This document shows, in pieces, positions 25,013-33,256 of a DNA stretch of 64,000 bases. Position 1 is the first letter of the stretch. Every line of letters starts with the position of its first letter. A program made the translations under genes and the position numbers. The notes below the pieces were generated by a model that saw only the letters and a program-made list of their open reading frames with translations, was not told where the DNA came from and searched no databases. Source of the stretch: Paracraurococcus lichenis (GTDB lineage: Bacteria > Pseudomonadota > Alphaproteobacteria > Acetobacterales > Acetobacteraceae); the NCBI RefSeq assembly GCF_030657435.1, contig NZ_JAUTWS010000012.1, forward strand, positions 124,001-188,000. The letters run 5' to 3'.

Positions 25013-25646
25013 CCCGCTGCGGCAGGGCGTGGCCGGTCCGGGGCTTCGGGCCGCCCGCCCGCCGCATCATTCCATCTCCCATCCCGCGCGCAATGATCCC
25101 GGAGCCCGCCGGGGCACTTGAAGCCTCCGCTGCGTTCCTGATATGTTCTCTCCTCCGGTGAGGAGGCCGGCGATGGAGACAGGCGCGCCGCAGTGCCCAT
25201 TCTCGTCCGATCCGCCGGGCCTTCCGCCCCGTCCCCTTCCTGGCTGCGCGGCGCCCGCCATGGGTCCGCCACGATCCGGTCGGGACCTTTGTCCGAAACC
25301 GTGCGGCGCGCCCCTTGGCAGCCTGCCGCCCAGGTTCGGTCACATTTCCCCGGGGGCTTTGTCCGAAACCGCGCGATGCGCGGCCCTCAATTCCAAAATT
25401 CCGGGTTCCAGAGACCCGGGGTCTGCCGGGGACGGGGTATCGGGTCGGTCCGGCGGGCCTTTTCCGCGCCGGGTGCGTCAGGCGGCTTGCCGATGCAACC
25501 GGCATCGGCTGCGCCACCTTCCTGCCGGGCAGGCAAAAACCTTCGCCGGCCCTCCGCCTCGCCCCCTCCCCGGCAGGAAGCGGCCCCTGGCGGGGTGGTC
25601 CGGAGGGGCAGCGCCCCGCCGATGCTTCGGCTCCGCAGCCCCGGCG
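25013..25646. other. Long intergenic region with a 19-bp direct repeat
   Basis: 634 bases downstream of both neighbours without a supported gene. It contains two copies of CTTTGTCCGAAACCGNGCG at 25287-25305 and 25357-25375, exactly 70 bases apart, and a hairpin CTCCTC-CGGT-GAGGAG at 25150-25165. TTGAAG and TATGTT, 18 bases apart, just before that hairpin could be a plus-strand promoter of a noncoding transcript; this is weak. Confidence 0.45.
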
Positions 25647-26894
25647 CTACTCCCGCTCGTAGATCAGCCGCGCCCGCACGGTCCCCGGCAGCGCCCGCAA
25701 CTCGCCCAGGATCGCCTCCGCCTCGGCGCGCGCCTCGACGCTCTCGACCACGACGTAACCGAGCTCGCCATAGGTCTGGTAGTACTGCGCCGCGATGTTG
25801 AGCCCGCGCCGGCCGAAGGCCTCGTTGATGCGGGAGAGGATGCCGGGCGCGTCGCGGTGGATATGGGTCCAGCGCGCACCGGTCGGCCGGGGCGGGAGCT
25901 GCACCTGCGGGAAGTTCACCGCGCCCATCGTCGCGCCGGTATCGCTGTACTCGATCAGCTTTCGCGCGACCTCCTGGCCGATGCGCGACTGTGCCTCCTG
26001 CGTGCTGCCGCCGATATGCGGGGTCAGGATGACGTTGGGCAGGTGCTGGACCGGGGAGGCGAAGCGCTCGCCATTCTTCGCGGGCTCCTCGGGGAAGACG
26101 TCGGCGGCGAAGCCCAGCAGGTGGCGGGACTTCAGCGCATCGGCCGTGGCGTCGAGGTCGACCAGCGTGCCGCGGGCATTGTTGATCAGGATGCTGCCGC
26201 GCTTCATGGCGCGGATCTCGGCCGCGCCGATCATGCCGATGGTCTCCGGCGTCTCCGGCACGTGCAGTGTGACGATGTCGGCCTCGGCCAGCAGCTCGGG
26301 CAGGCTCGCGCAGGGGCGGGCATTGCCGTGCGGCAGCTTGGTGGTGTGGTCGTAGTAGATCACCCGCATGCCGAAGGCCTCGGCGAGGACCGAGAGCTGG
26401 CTGCCGATATTGCCGTAGCCGACGATGCCGAGGGTGCGGCCGCGCACCTCGTAGCTGCCCTCGGCCGACTTGTCCCAGCCGCCGTCATGGGCGGAGCGGG
26501 AGCGGTCGGGGATGCCGCGCAGCAGCATGACGATCTCGCCCATCACCAGCTCCGCCACGCTGCGGGTGTTGGAGAAGGGGGCGTTGAAGACCGGGATGCC
26601 GCGGGTGCGGGTGGTGTCGAGGTCGACCTGGTTGGTGCCGATGCAGAAGCAGCCCACCGTGATCAGCCGGTCGGCGGCCGCCAGGGCCGGCCCCTTGATC
26701 TGCGAGCGGGAGCGGATGCCGAGGAGGTGGACGCCCTGCAGGGCCTCGGCGAGCGCCGGGCCATCGAGCGCGGTCTTGAGGCGGGTGACGTTGCGGTAGC
26801 CGGCGCCGTCCAGCAGCTCGACGGCGCTGTCGGAGATCCCCTCGAGCAGCAGGACCTTGATGCGGTCCTTGGGCAGGGAGATGCGGTCGGACAT
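25647..26894 (-). CDS. serA: D-3-phosphoglycerate dehydrogenase (ACT-domain type)
   Basis: A 415-residue enzyme catalysing the first step of serine synthesis, 3-phosphoglycerate to 3-phosphohydroxypyruvate with NAD. Features in order: substrate-domain GIRSRSQIKGPALAAADRL; Rossmann motif GIVGYGNIGSQLSVLAEAFG near 160; catalytic region NNARGTLVDLDAT near 245 and LTPHIGGSTQEAQ near 297 (His-Glu relay); and an ACT domain at about 340-415 (APGILSRINEAFG) that in E. coli SerA gives serine feedback inhibition. Length matches E. coli SerA (410), not the long 530-residue type. No serB or serC adjacent. Confidence 0.95.
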   Translation of the reverse strand: MSDRISLPKDRIKVLLLEGISDSAVELLDGAGYRNVTRLKTALDGPALAEALQGVHLLGIRSRSQIKGPALAAADRLITVGCFCIGTNQVDLDTTRTRGIPVFNAPFSNTRSVAELVMGEIVMLLRGIPDRSRSAHDGGWDKSAEGSYEVRGRTLGIVGYGNIGSQLSVLAEAFGMRVIYYDHTTKLPHGNARPCASLPELLAEADIVTLHVPETPETIGMIGAAEIRAMKRGSILINNARGTLVDLDATADALKSRHLLGFAADVFPEEPAKNGERFASPVQHLPNVILTPHIGGSTQEAQSRIGQEVARKLIEYSDTGATMGAVNFPQVQLPPRPTGARWTHIHRDAPGILSRINEAFGRRGLNIAAQYYQTYGELGYVVVESVEARAEAEAILGELRALPGTVRARLIYERE

Positions 26895-27119
26895 GAGGGG
26901 CTCCGGGGGGAGGGCGGCGGGTCGGGGTGTCTAGTCCCGATCCGGGGCTGGCGGAAGCGTGACGGCGCACAGGGCAGGGGTGCGGCCCGGGCGGGCGCCG
27001 CGGGCCAGGGCCCGTCGGTCTGGCGTCGGTGGGCCGCATCGGCAAGGGCGTGGTCGGCCTGGAAGTCTGGCTCCGGTGGGCGGGGCCGATCGCGCCCCGC
27101 GGCGTCGCCGGCCGGCCCG

Positions 27120-27884
27120 TCAGCCGCGCTGCGGCAGGTCGCGGGTGCGGTAGCGGGCGACCTCGCCGCCCTCGGGCACCTTCTGGAAGACCAGGAAGTA
27201 GCTGTGGTTCTTGCGGGCATGCACCTGCCGCAGCAGGCGGGCGATGCCGGGCCGGTTGGGCCGCATCAGGACGAAGAGGTCGCGGGCATAGAAGCCCATC
27301 GCCGCCAAGCCGGTGACGATCTGGACATGGGTGAGTTCCTGCCGGTTGGCGCTCACCTCGTCCTGGCACTTGACGATGAGGATGCCGTGGTCGCGCAGCA
27401 CGCGCCGGGCCTCCCGCGCCGCATCCAGGTAGAGGTCCAGCACCGCCTGGTGCCAGCGGCCGCCGCCCGGACCCTCCCGCCCGCCGCCGGCGTCGTAGAA
27501 GGTCCGCAGCGCCGCATGGCTGCCCTGGCCGCCGCGGGTCTCCGCCTTGGGCCGCAGCAGGCCCTCCATGTAGGGCGGGTCGAGCACCAGGGCGTCGATC
27601 GCGCCATCGGCATGGGGCAGGGCGCGGCAATCGGTGCCGGTCGAGAGGTCGGAGGCGAGCAGGCGGTAGCGGTCGGGCGGGACCTGCCTCCAGAAGACGC
27701 CCTGGCCATAGGTGACGTCGGCGATGGTGGCGCCATCGGGCACGTGCAGGGCGAGAATGCGCGGGAAGAGCTCGGCATTGCCGCCGGCATGGGCGGAGAG
27801 CACGACATCGGCCGTCGCCGCGCCGCCCTGCACGCGCTTGCGCCGCACGGGCGGCGGCGCCAGGCCATCCTCGGGGGTGGTCAC
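27120..27884 (-). CDS. Orphan DNA/RNA amino-methyltransferase (DPPY motif)
   Basis: A 254-residue SAM-dependent methyltransferase. A motif I-like segment is [14 protein letters not shown] near 52; motif IV is [11 protein letters not shown] near 95, typical of N6-adenine or N4-cytosine methylation; [12 protein letters not shown] near 225 resembles the closing strand of DNA methylases. The GTG start overlaps the aat stop by four bases, so the two are translationally coupled. There is no restriction enzyme or specificity gene nearby. The target could be DNA or rRNA; the motif alone does not decide. Confidence 0.8.
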   Translation of the reverse strand: MTTPEDGLAPPPVRRKRVQGGAATADVVLSAHAGGNAELFPRILALHVPDGATIADVTYGQGVFWRQVPPDRYRLLASDLSTGTDCRALPHADGAIDALVLDPPYMEGLLRPKAETRGGQGSHAALRTFYDAGGGREGPGGGRWHQAVLDLYLDAAREARRVLRDHGILIVKCQDEVSANRQELTHVQIVTGLAAMGFYARDLFVLMRPNRPGIARLLRQVHARKNHSYFLVFQKVPEGGEVARYRTRDLPQRG

Positions 27885-28555
27885 GCGGCGTCCGGGCTCC
27901 CGCGCAGGGCGCGGATCTCGGCTTCCAGCGCGGCTGGGTCCGGGGCGGCCAGCCAGGTGGCCTGGGAGAGCACCGCCTGGGCGAGGCGGCGCTTGTATTC
28001 GGCGCGCGGGATCTCGTGGGCGCCGAACTGGGAGAGGTGCTCGGTCAGGAACTGGCTGTCGAGCAGGGTGAAGCCGCCGAGGCGGAGCCGCGCGACGAGG
28101 TGGACGAGCGCGACCTTGGAGGCGTCGCGGGCGCGGCTGAACATGCTCTCCCCGAAGAAGGCGCCGCCGAGGACGACGCCGTACAGCCCGCCGACCAGGG
28201 CGCCGTCCTGCCAGACCTCGACCGAATGGGCATGGCCCTGGCGGTGGAGGGAGAGGAAGAGGTACTCGATCTCCGGGTTGATCCAGGTGTCCTCGCGGCC
28301 CGGGGCGGGGGCGGCGCAGCCAGCGATGGCGGCGGCGAAATCGGCATCCGCCGTCACCTCGAAGCCGCCGGAGAGCACGGTGCGCAGCAGGCGCTTGGGC
28401 AGGTGGAAGCCGTGATCGAGCGGGATGACCCCCCGCCGCTCCGGGTCGAGCCAGTAGAGCCGGTCGCCCCGACGGCTCTCGGCCATGGGGAAGAGGCCCG
28501 CGCGATAGGCGCGGAGCATGAGGTCCGGGGCGATGTCGATCTGCCGGCGGCTCAT
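27881..28555 (-). CDS. aat: Leucyl/phenylalanyl-tRNA-protein transferase
   Basis: A 224-residue enzyme adding Leu or Phe to N termini that begin with Lys or Arg, marking proteins for ClpS/ClpAP (N-end rule). Family blocks are GLFPMAE (residues 20-26), [61 protein letters not shown] and [18 protein letters not shown]. Length is near the E. coli enzyme (234). It is followed by the coupled methyltransferase; in many alphaproteobacteria aat lies near accBC, as here. Confidence 0.96.
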   Translation of the reverse strand: MSRRQIDIAPDLMLRAYRAGLFPMAESRRGDRLYWLDPERRGVIPLDHGFHLPKRLLRTVLSGGFEVTADADFAAAIAGCAAPAPGREDTWINPEIEYLFLSLHRQGHAHSVEVWQDGALVGGLYGVVLGGAFFGESMFSRARDASKVALVHLVARLRLGGFTLLDSQFLTEHLSQFGAHEIPRAEYKRRLAQAVLSQATWLAAPDPAALEAEIRALRGSPDAA

Positions 28556-28759
28556 GCGGCGGCGACCGGGACGGCAAGGGCGTGGGCGGCGGTCACCGGC
28601 ACGACGCCGGGGCGGCTTGCCGCCGCGGACCCGGATTCGGCCCGGTCGCTTGCGGGCAGGACCGGGCGTGATCGTGCCAGGAAGCGAGGGCCGTGTCCGG
28701 CGCTTGCGTCGGCCATGGGCAGCGACGCCGGGACACCGGCGCCGGGATACGCGTCCACC

Positions 28760-28978
28760 TCAGTCCTCATCCCGCATCCGGCGGCCAACCGCGGCGGCGT
28801 CGATGCCGGGAGGCCCCGCAGGAACGACGAGGGTCCGCCGCCGCCCTGCGGTCCCGTCCGCCGCCACCCGGCGCGACAGCGCCCCATCCCGCGCGATCGC
28901 CACCGGCTCGCCCTGCAGGGGCCGGTCGATCAGCCCCGGGACGCGCTCCTTCGCCTCGGCGATGCTGTGGCTGGACAT
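28760..28978 (-). CDS. Phd/YefM-like antitoxin, apparently without a toxin
   Basis: A 72-residue protein whose N-terminal half, SSHSIAEAKERVPGLIDRPL followed by QGEPVAIARDG, matches the Phd/YefM fold (an AKxxxxxLxxxxxxGExVxIxRxG pattern) that binds DNA and neutralises a toxin with its C-terminal tail. The ATG at 28978 gives the normal family N terminus. Downstream on the same strand there are only about 200 bases before aat, with no PIN, Doc or RelE-like frame, so it is an orphan or the remnant of a pair. Confidence 0.7.
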   Translation of the reverse strand: MSSHSIAEAKERVPGLIDRPLQGEPVAIARDGALSRRVAADGTAGRRRTLVVPAGPPGIDAAAVGRRMRDED

Positions 28979-29152
28979 GGCCCGGAGTATAGCCACCCCG
29001 GCAAGCGCCTGCCACGCGATACGCGGCCCATCCTACTAACGGTGGGGGGAGCCGGGCCGACCCGCCGGGCCTGCGGGAGCCGCGCCGCCTCGTATGTCGG
29101 GCGAGCCGATTCAGACCTCCGGGCCATCCGGCCCTTCGGTCACCGGCACGCC

Positions 29153-30508
29153 TCAGCCGCCCGCCGTGCGGCGCGCGACGAACCTCTCCAGCCAGTGGAT
29201 CGTGTAGTCGCCGGCCTGGAATTCCGGGTCCTCCATGATGGCGCGGTGCAGCGGCAGCGTGGTGCTGATCCCGTCCACCACCATCTCGGCGAGGCTCCGG
29301 CGCAGGCGCGCAATGGCCTCGGCCCGCGTCGCGCCATGCACCACCAGCTTGGCGATCAGGCTGTCGTAGTGCGGCGGCACCGCGTAACCGGAATAGAGCG
29401 CGCTGTCAACGCGCACGCCGAGCCCGCCCGGCGCGTGGTAGGTCGTCACCCGGCCGGGGGAGGGCGCGAAGCTGTCGGGGTCCTCGGCGGTGATCCGGCA
29501 CTCGATGGCATGGCCGTGGAAGCGGATGTCGGACTGGTCGTAGCCCAGCCGCTCGCCGGCGGCGACGCGGAGCTGCTCCTTCACCAGGTCGATGCCGCAG
29601 ATCATCTCGGTCACGGGATGCTCGACCTGCAGGCGGGTGTTCATCTCGATGAAGGCGAACTGCCCGTCCTGCCAGAGGAATTCCAGCGTGCCGGCATTGC
29701 GGTAGCCGAGTTCGCGCAGCGCCCGCGTCACCTGCGCGCCGAGCGCATCGCGCTCCGCCGCGCTCAGGATGGGCGAGCCGGCCTCCTCCACCAGCTTCTG
29801 ATGGCGGCGCTGCAGGGAGCAGTCGCGCTCCCCGAAATGCACGACCTGGCCATGGGTATCGGCCAGCACCTGCAACTCGATGTGCCGGGGACGGTCGAGA
29901 TACTTCTCGAGATAGACCTCGTCATTGCCGAAGGCGGCCTTGGCCTCGGTGCGGGCGACGCGCCAGGCCTCCTCCAGCTCATCTTCCGACCGCGCCACCT
30001 TCATGCCGCGGCCGCCGCCGCCGGCCGCGGCCTTAATGAGCACGGGGTACTTCACCTCGGCCGCGACCGCGCGCGCCTCCTCGACCGAGGCGAGCGCGCC
30101 GCGGCTGCCGGGGACGAGCGGCACGCCGAGCCGGCGCATCGCATCCTTGGCGGCGATCTTGTCGCCCATCATGCGGATATGGTCGGGCGAGGGGCCGATG
30201 AAGGCGAGGCCATGCGCCTCCACCATCTCGGCGAAATTGGCGTTCTCCGAAAGGAAGCCGTAGCCGGGATGCACCGCATCCGCACCGGTGATCGCGGCCG
30301 CCGAGAGGATGGCGGCGACGTTGAGATAGCTCTCGCGCGCCGCGGGGGGACCGATGCAGACGCTCTCATCGGCCAGCCGCACATGCATCGCCGCGGCATC
30401 GGCGGTGGAGTGCACCGCGACGGTGCGGATGCCCATCTCCTGGCAGGCGCGGTGGATGCGCAGCGCGATCTCGCCGCGATTGGCGATCAGCACCTTGCCT
30501 ATGCGCAC
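29153..30508 (-). CDS. accC: Acetyl-CoA carboxylase, biotin carboxylase subunit
   Basis: A 451-residue ATP-grasp enzyme that carboxylates biotin on AccB, the first half-reaction of malonyl-CoA synthesis. Signatures: KVLIANRGEIALRIHRACQE at the N terminus, HPGYGFLSENANFAEM, the glycine-rich ATP loop IKAAAGGGGRGMK near 165, EKYLDRPRHIELQVLAD, ERDCSLQRRHQKLVEEAG and FIEMNTRLQVEHPVTE. Length equals E. coli AccC. It follows accB with six bases between, the third cistron of aroQ-accB-accC. Confidence 0.98.
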   Translation of the reverse strand: MRIGKVLIANRGEIALRIHRACQEMGIRTVAVHSTADAAAMHVRLADESVCIGPPAARESYLNVAAILSAAAITGADAVHPGYGFLSENANFAEMVEAHGLAFIGPSPDHIRMMGDKIAAKDAMRRLGVPLVPGSRGALASVEEARAVAAEVKYPVLIKAAAGGGGRGMKVARSEDELEEAWRVARTEAKAAFGNDEVYLEKYLDRPRHIELQVLADTHGQVVHFGERDCSLQRRHQKLVEEAGSPILSAAERDALGAQVTRALRELGYRNAGTLEFLWQDGQFAFIEMNTRLQVEHPVTEMICGIDLVKEQLRVAAGERLGYDQSDIRFHGHAIECRITAEDPDSFAPSPGRVTTYHAPGGLGVRVDSALYSGYAVPPHYDSLIAKLVVHGATRAEAIARLRRSLAEMVVDGISTTLPLHRAIMEDPEFQAGDYTIHWLERFVARRTAGG

Positions 30509-30514
30509 GCGCCC

Positions 30515-31012
30515 TTACTCCACGATCATCAACGGCTCGCCGTATTCCACGGGCGTGCCGGACTCGATCAGGATGCGGGTGACGGTGCCGGCCTTGGGCG
30601 CCTTGATCTGGTTGAAGGTCTTCATCGCCTCGACCAGTAGCAGCGTCTGGCCCTGCGCCACCTTGGCACCGAGCGTGACGAAGGCCGGCTGCCCCGGCTC
30701 GGGCGAGAGATAGGCGACGCCGACCATGGGGGAGGCGACGAGGCCCGGATGCTTGGCGAGGTCCATCGCCTCCTCGGCCGCCGAGGGCACCGCCGGCGCG
30801 GCCGCCACCGGGGCCGGGGCGGCGGGCGGCGCCATCATGCCGCCCGGCCAGGCCATCTGCACCGCCGCCGGCGCGGCCGGGGCAGGGATGCTGCGCGCCA
30901 CCCGGATGCGGCTGTCCTTCTCGACCAGCTCGATTTCCGTCAGGTCCGTGTCCTTCAGGATCTGCGCCAGGGCGCGGATCGCCGCCGGGTCGAACTGGAT
31001 GCCGTTGCTCAT
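30515..31012 (-). CDS. accB: Acetyl-CoA carboxylase, biotin carboxyl carrier protein
   Basis: A 165-residue carrier. N-terminal helical region (AIRALAQILKDTDLTEIELV), a Pro/Ala linker at about 42-80, and a C-terminal biotinyl domain with VEAMKTFNQIKAP, where Lys131 is the biotin site. HPGLVASPMVGVAYLSPEPG is the conserved start of that domain. The ATG overlaps the aroQ stop by four bases. Confidence 0.97.
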   Translation of the reverse strand: MSNGIQFDPAAIRALAQILKDTDLTEIELVEKDSRIRVARSIPAPAAPAAVQMAWPGGMMAPPAAPAPVAAAPAVPSAAEEAMDLAKHPGLVASPMVGVAYLSPEPGQPAFVTLGAKVAQGQTLLLVEAMKTFNQIKAPKAGTVTRILIESGTPVEYGEPLMIVE

Positions 31013-31473
31013 TCTGCGTCGTCCGGGTCCTCGGGCGCCACCAGCCCCGCCATGGCCTGCAGCGCCAGGGCATAGCCCTGCACGCCGAGGCCGGCGATGA
31101 CGCCGGTGGCCGCCTTCGACACATAGCTGTGGTGCCGGAATTCCTCCCGGCGATGGATGTTGGTGATATGCACCTCGATCACCGGCAGCCCGACCGCGAG
31201 CAGCGCGTCGAGCAGGGCGATGGAGGTGGTGGTATAGCCGGCGGGGTTGATGATGATCCCGGCCGCCCGGCCCCGGCATTCCTGCACCCAGGTCACCAGC
31301 TCGCCCTCGCCATTGGTCTGGCGGAAGTCGATGGCGAGGCCGAGATCCTCCGCCGTCTCGGCGCAGAGCGCCTCGACGTCGTCGAGCGTCGCATGGCCGT
31401 ACTTCTCCGGCTCGCGGGTACCGAGCAGATTGAGGTTCGGGCCGTTCAGGACGGCGATGAGCGGCGGGGTCAC
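31009..31473 (-). CDS. aroQ: 3-dehydroquinate dehydratase, type II
   Basis: A 154-residue enzyme of the shikimate pathway that dehydrates 3-dehydroquinate through an enolate. Active-site segments NGPNLNLLGTREPEKYG (flexible lid with Arg and Tyr), QTNGEGELVTWVQE, INPAGYTTTSIALLDAL and EVHITNIHRREEFRHHSYVS (catalytic His region) are intact. Length is typical for the dodecameric type II form. First gene of the widespread aroQ-accB-accC arrangement. Confidence 0.97.
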   Translation of the reverse strand: MTPPLIAVLNGPNLNLLGTREPEKYGHATLDDVEALCAETAEDLGLAIDFRQTNGEGELVTWVQECRGRAAGIIINPAGYTTTSIALLDALLAVGLPVIEVHITNIHRREEFRHHSYVSKAATGVIAGLGVQGYALALQAMAGLVAPEDPDDAE

Positions 31474-31653
31474 GGCAGGCTGTCCTGTCGGGTGAGGGGA
31501 GGGGGGCTAGCACGGGGCGATTTCGTGCCGCAAGCGGCAGGTCTGCCCAGGGCGTAACCACAGTGGTGCGATGACCGGGGCGCAGGCGGGGATGCGCCGG
31601 GTGCGGGGCGCAGCGCCTTGCCCCGGGGGCCGCGGGCCGCCATCTTCCGCCCC

Positions 31654-31866
31654 ATGGAGGCGACGATCACCATCACCGTCAACGGCGAGCCGCGGCAGCT
31701 TCCCGGCCCGGCCACCATCGCCGACCTGCTGGCGCAGATTGGGCTCGACATGCGCAAGGTCGCGGTCGAGCGGAACCTCGAGATCGTCCCCCGCTCCACC
31801 TATGCCGCCACCGCCCTCGCGGCCGGCGACCGGCTGGAGATCGTGCATTTCATCGGCGGAGGCTGA
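31654..31866 (+). CDS. thiS: Sulfur carrier protein ThiS
   Basis: A 70-residue ubiquitin-fold protein ending in the required Gly-Gly (VHFIGGG), the site that is adenylated and thiocarboxylated to donate sulfur to the thiazole of thiamin. [20 protein letters not shown] and [13 protein letters not shown] match the family. It lies three bases before thiG. The ATG at 31654 is chosen on family length. Confidence 0.95.
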   Translation: MEATITITVNGEPRQLPGPATIADLLAQIGLDMRKVAVERNLEIVPRSTYAATALAAGDRLEIVHFIGGG

Positions 31867-31869
31867 GCC

Positions 31870-32682
31870 ATGGATGGCATCCCGACCCAGGCGACCCACC
31901 AGGACGATTCCTGGGAGGTCGCCGGCCTGCGCTTCCGCTCCCGCCTCATCGTCGGCACCGGGCGCTATAAGGACCTCGAGGAAACCGGGCGGGCGATCGA
32001 GGCCTCCGGCGCCGAGATCGTCACCGTCGCGGTGCGGCGGGTCAATCTCGGCGACCCGAAGGCGCCGATGCTGCAGGATTACGTGGACCCGAAGCGCTAC
32101 ACCTACCTGCCCAATACCGCCGGCTGCTTCACCGCTCAGGACGCGGTGCGCACCCTGCGGCTGGCGCGGGAGGCCGGCGGCTGGAACCTGGTCAAGCTCG
32201 AGGTCCTGGGGCCGCCGCCCTTCCTCTACCCCGACATGCGGGCGACCTTCGAGGCGCTGGAGGCGCTGCTGAAGGACGGCTTCCAGGTCATGGTCTACTG
32301 CAGCGACGACCCGATCGCCGCCAAGCGGCTGGAGGAGATGGGCGCGGTCGCGGTCATGCCGCTCGGCGCGCCGATCGGCAGCGGCCTCGGCATCCAGAAC
32401 CCGGTGATGATCCGGGCGATCATCGAGAATGCCAAGGTGCCGGTGCTGGTCGATGCCGGCGTCGGCACGGCGAGCGATGCGGCGATCGCCATGGAGCTTG
32501 GCTGCGACGCGGTGCTGATGAACAGCGCCATCGCGCATGCGCAGGATCCGGTGCGGATGGCGCGCGCCATGAAGGCGGCGGTCGAGGCGGGGCGGCTGGC
32601 CTGGCTCGCCGGCCGCATGCCGCGGCAATACGCGGCCGATCCCTCGAGCCCGCTGCACCGGGGCGTCATCGGGCGGAACTGA
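31870..32682 (+). CDS. thiG: Thiazole synthase ThiG
   Basis: A 270-residue (beta-alpha)8-barrel enzyme that joins deoxyxylulose phosphate, dehydroglycine and ThiS thiocarboxylate to make the thiazole phosphate of thiamin. Key segments: [15 protein letters not shown] near 25, [20 protein letters not shown] near 80, NLVKLEVLG near 107 (Schiff-base Lys), [18 protein letters not shown] near 158 and [16 protein letters not shown] near 195. Length is typical. thiC, thiE and thiO are not in the window. Confidence 0.97.
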   Translation: MDGIPTQATHQDDSWEVAGLRFRSRLIVGTGRYKDLEETGRAIEASGAEIVTVAVRRVNLGDPKAPMLQDYVDPKRYTYLPNTAGCFTAQDAVRTLRLAREAGGWNLVKLEVLGPPPFLYPDMRATFEALEALLKDGFQVMVYCSDDPIAAKRLEEMGAVAVMPLGAPIGSGLGIQNPVMIRAIIENAKVPVLVDAGVGTASDAAIAMELGCDAVLMNSAIAHAQDPVRMARAMKAAVEAGRLAWLAGRMPRQYAADPSSPLHRGVIGRN

Positions 32683-32774
32683 GCAAGGCCGGAGCGTCGA
32701 GTGGTGAGACGCTGAAGCGGCCCGCGCGGGTGCTTGGCGTTCCGATGACCCGGGCGTTGAGCGGCGCGGCGGAC

Positions 32775-32795
32775 GTCCAGGGCAATGCCCTGGAC
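32775..32795. other. Perfect GC palindrome downstream of thiG
   Basis: GTCCAGGGCA-A-TGCCCTGGAC, 92 bases after the thiG stop. No U-run. Its CCAGGG/CCCTGG core is shared with the hairpin at 19720-19741, suggesting a recurrent intergenic element of this genome. The rest of 32683-32942 holds nothing I can support. Confidence 0.45.
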
Positions 32796-32942
32796 CGGCC
32801 CGCCCGACCCGCAATCCGGCCCTCCACGCGCCGGTTTGCGCGTCGCGGGGGCTGGCGCTCAGGGCTTGCCGGCGTATCTCCTGGACCGGTGACGAAGGGG
32901 CCGGGCCTTCGCCGCACCGGTCCTCGGGGGAGAGCGTCCGCC

Positions 32943-33245
32943 ATGCCACCATCCCGCCTGCTCGCCGCGGCCGTCCTGGCCGCGGGCCTTCCCGCCATGC
33001 CCCTGGCCCAGGCCGCCGGCCCGGCGCCGCTCGCCGCCCAGGGCTGCCTCGGCTGCCACGGCCCGGACGGGACCGGCATGGGCGCCATCCCCCGCCTCGC
33101 CGGGCGGGAGGCGCCGGAACTGGCCGCGATCCTGCGCGACTACCGGGCCGACCGGCGCCCGGCCACCATCATGAACCGCATCGCCCGCGGCTATACCGAG
33201 GCGGAGATCGATTCGGTCTCCGCTTGGTTCGCGGCGGTCCGGTGA
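32943..33245 (+). CDS. Small c-type cytochrome, probable subunit of sulfide dehydrogenase
   Basis: A 100-residue secreted protein: signal peptide of about 25 residues (LLAAAVLAAGLPAMPLAQA), then one heme site CLGCH at 35-39 and a likely axial Met in ATIMNRIARGYTEAEI near 76. This c553-like form with the following flavoprotein matches the cytochrome/flavin pair of flavocytochrome c sulfide dehydrogenase (FccA/FccB, SoxE/SoxF). Electrons from sulfide would pass FAD to this heme in the periplasm. It ends 11 bases before fccB. Confidence 0.85.
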   Translation: MPPSRLLAAAVLAAGLPAMPLAQAAGPAPLAAQGCLGCHGPDGTGMGAIPRLAGREAPELAAILRDYRADRRPATIMNRIARGYTEAEIDSVSAWFAAVR

Positions 33246-33256
33246 GGCGGCGCGCC

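Noticed and set aside
25500..25560. Hairpin CCTGCCGGGCAGG with an adjacent A-run, considered as a serA terminator
   Set aside because: The A-run lies on the wrong side for minus-strand transcription, so it cannot give a U-run after the stem.
25143..28415. A 1090-residue plus-strand frame opposite serA, the methyltransferase and aat
   Set aside because: Low-complexity His/Arg/Gly composition and fully antisense to well-conserved enzymes; GC-rich codon bias opens such frames.
28552..28887. A minus-strand frame of 111 residues overlapping the Phd-like gene, tested as a possible toxin
   Set aside because: Composition is Pro/Ala/Arg-rich and shows no PIN, Doc, RelE or other toxin motif.
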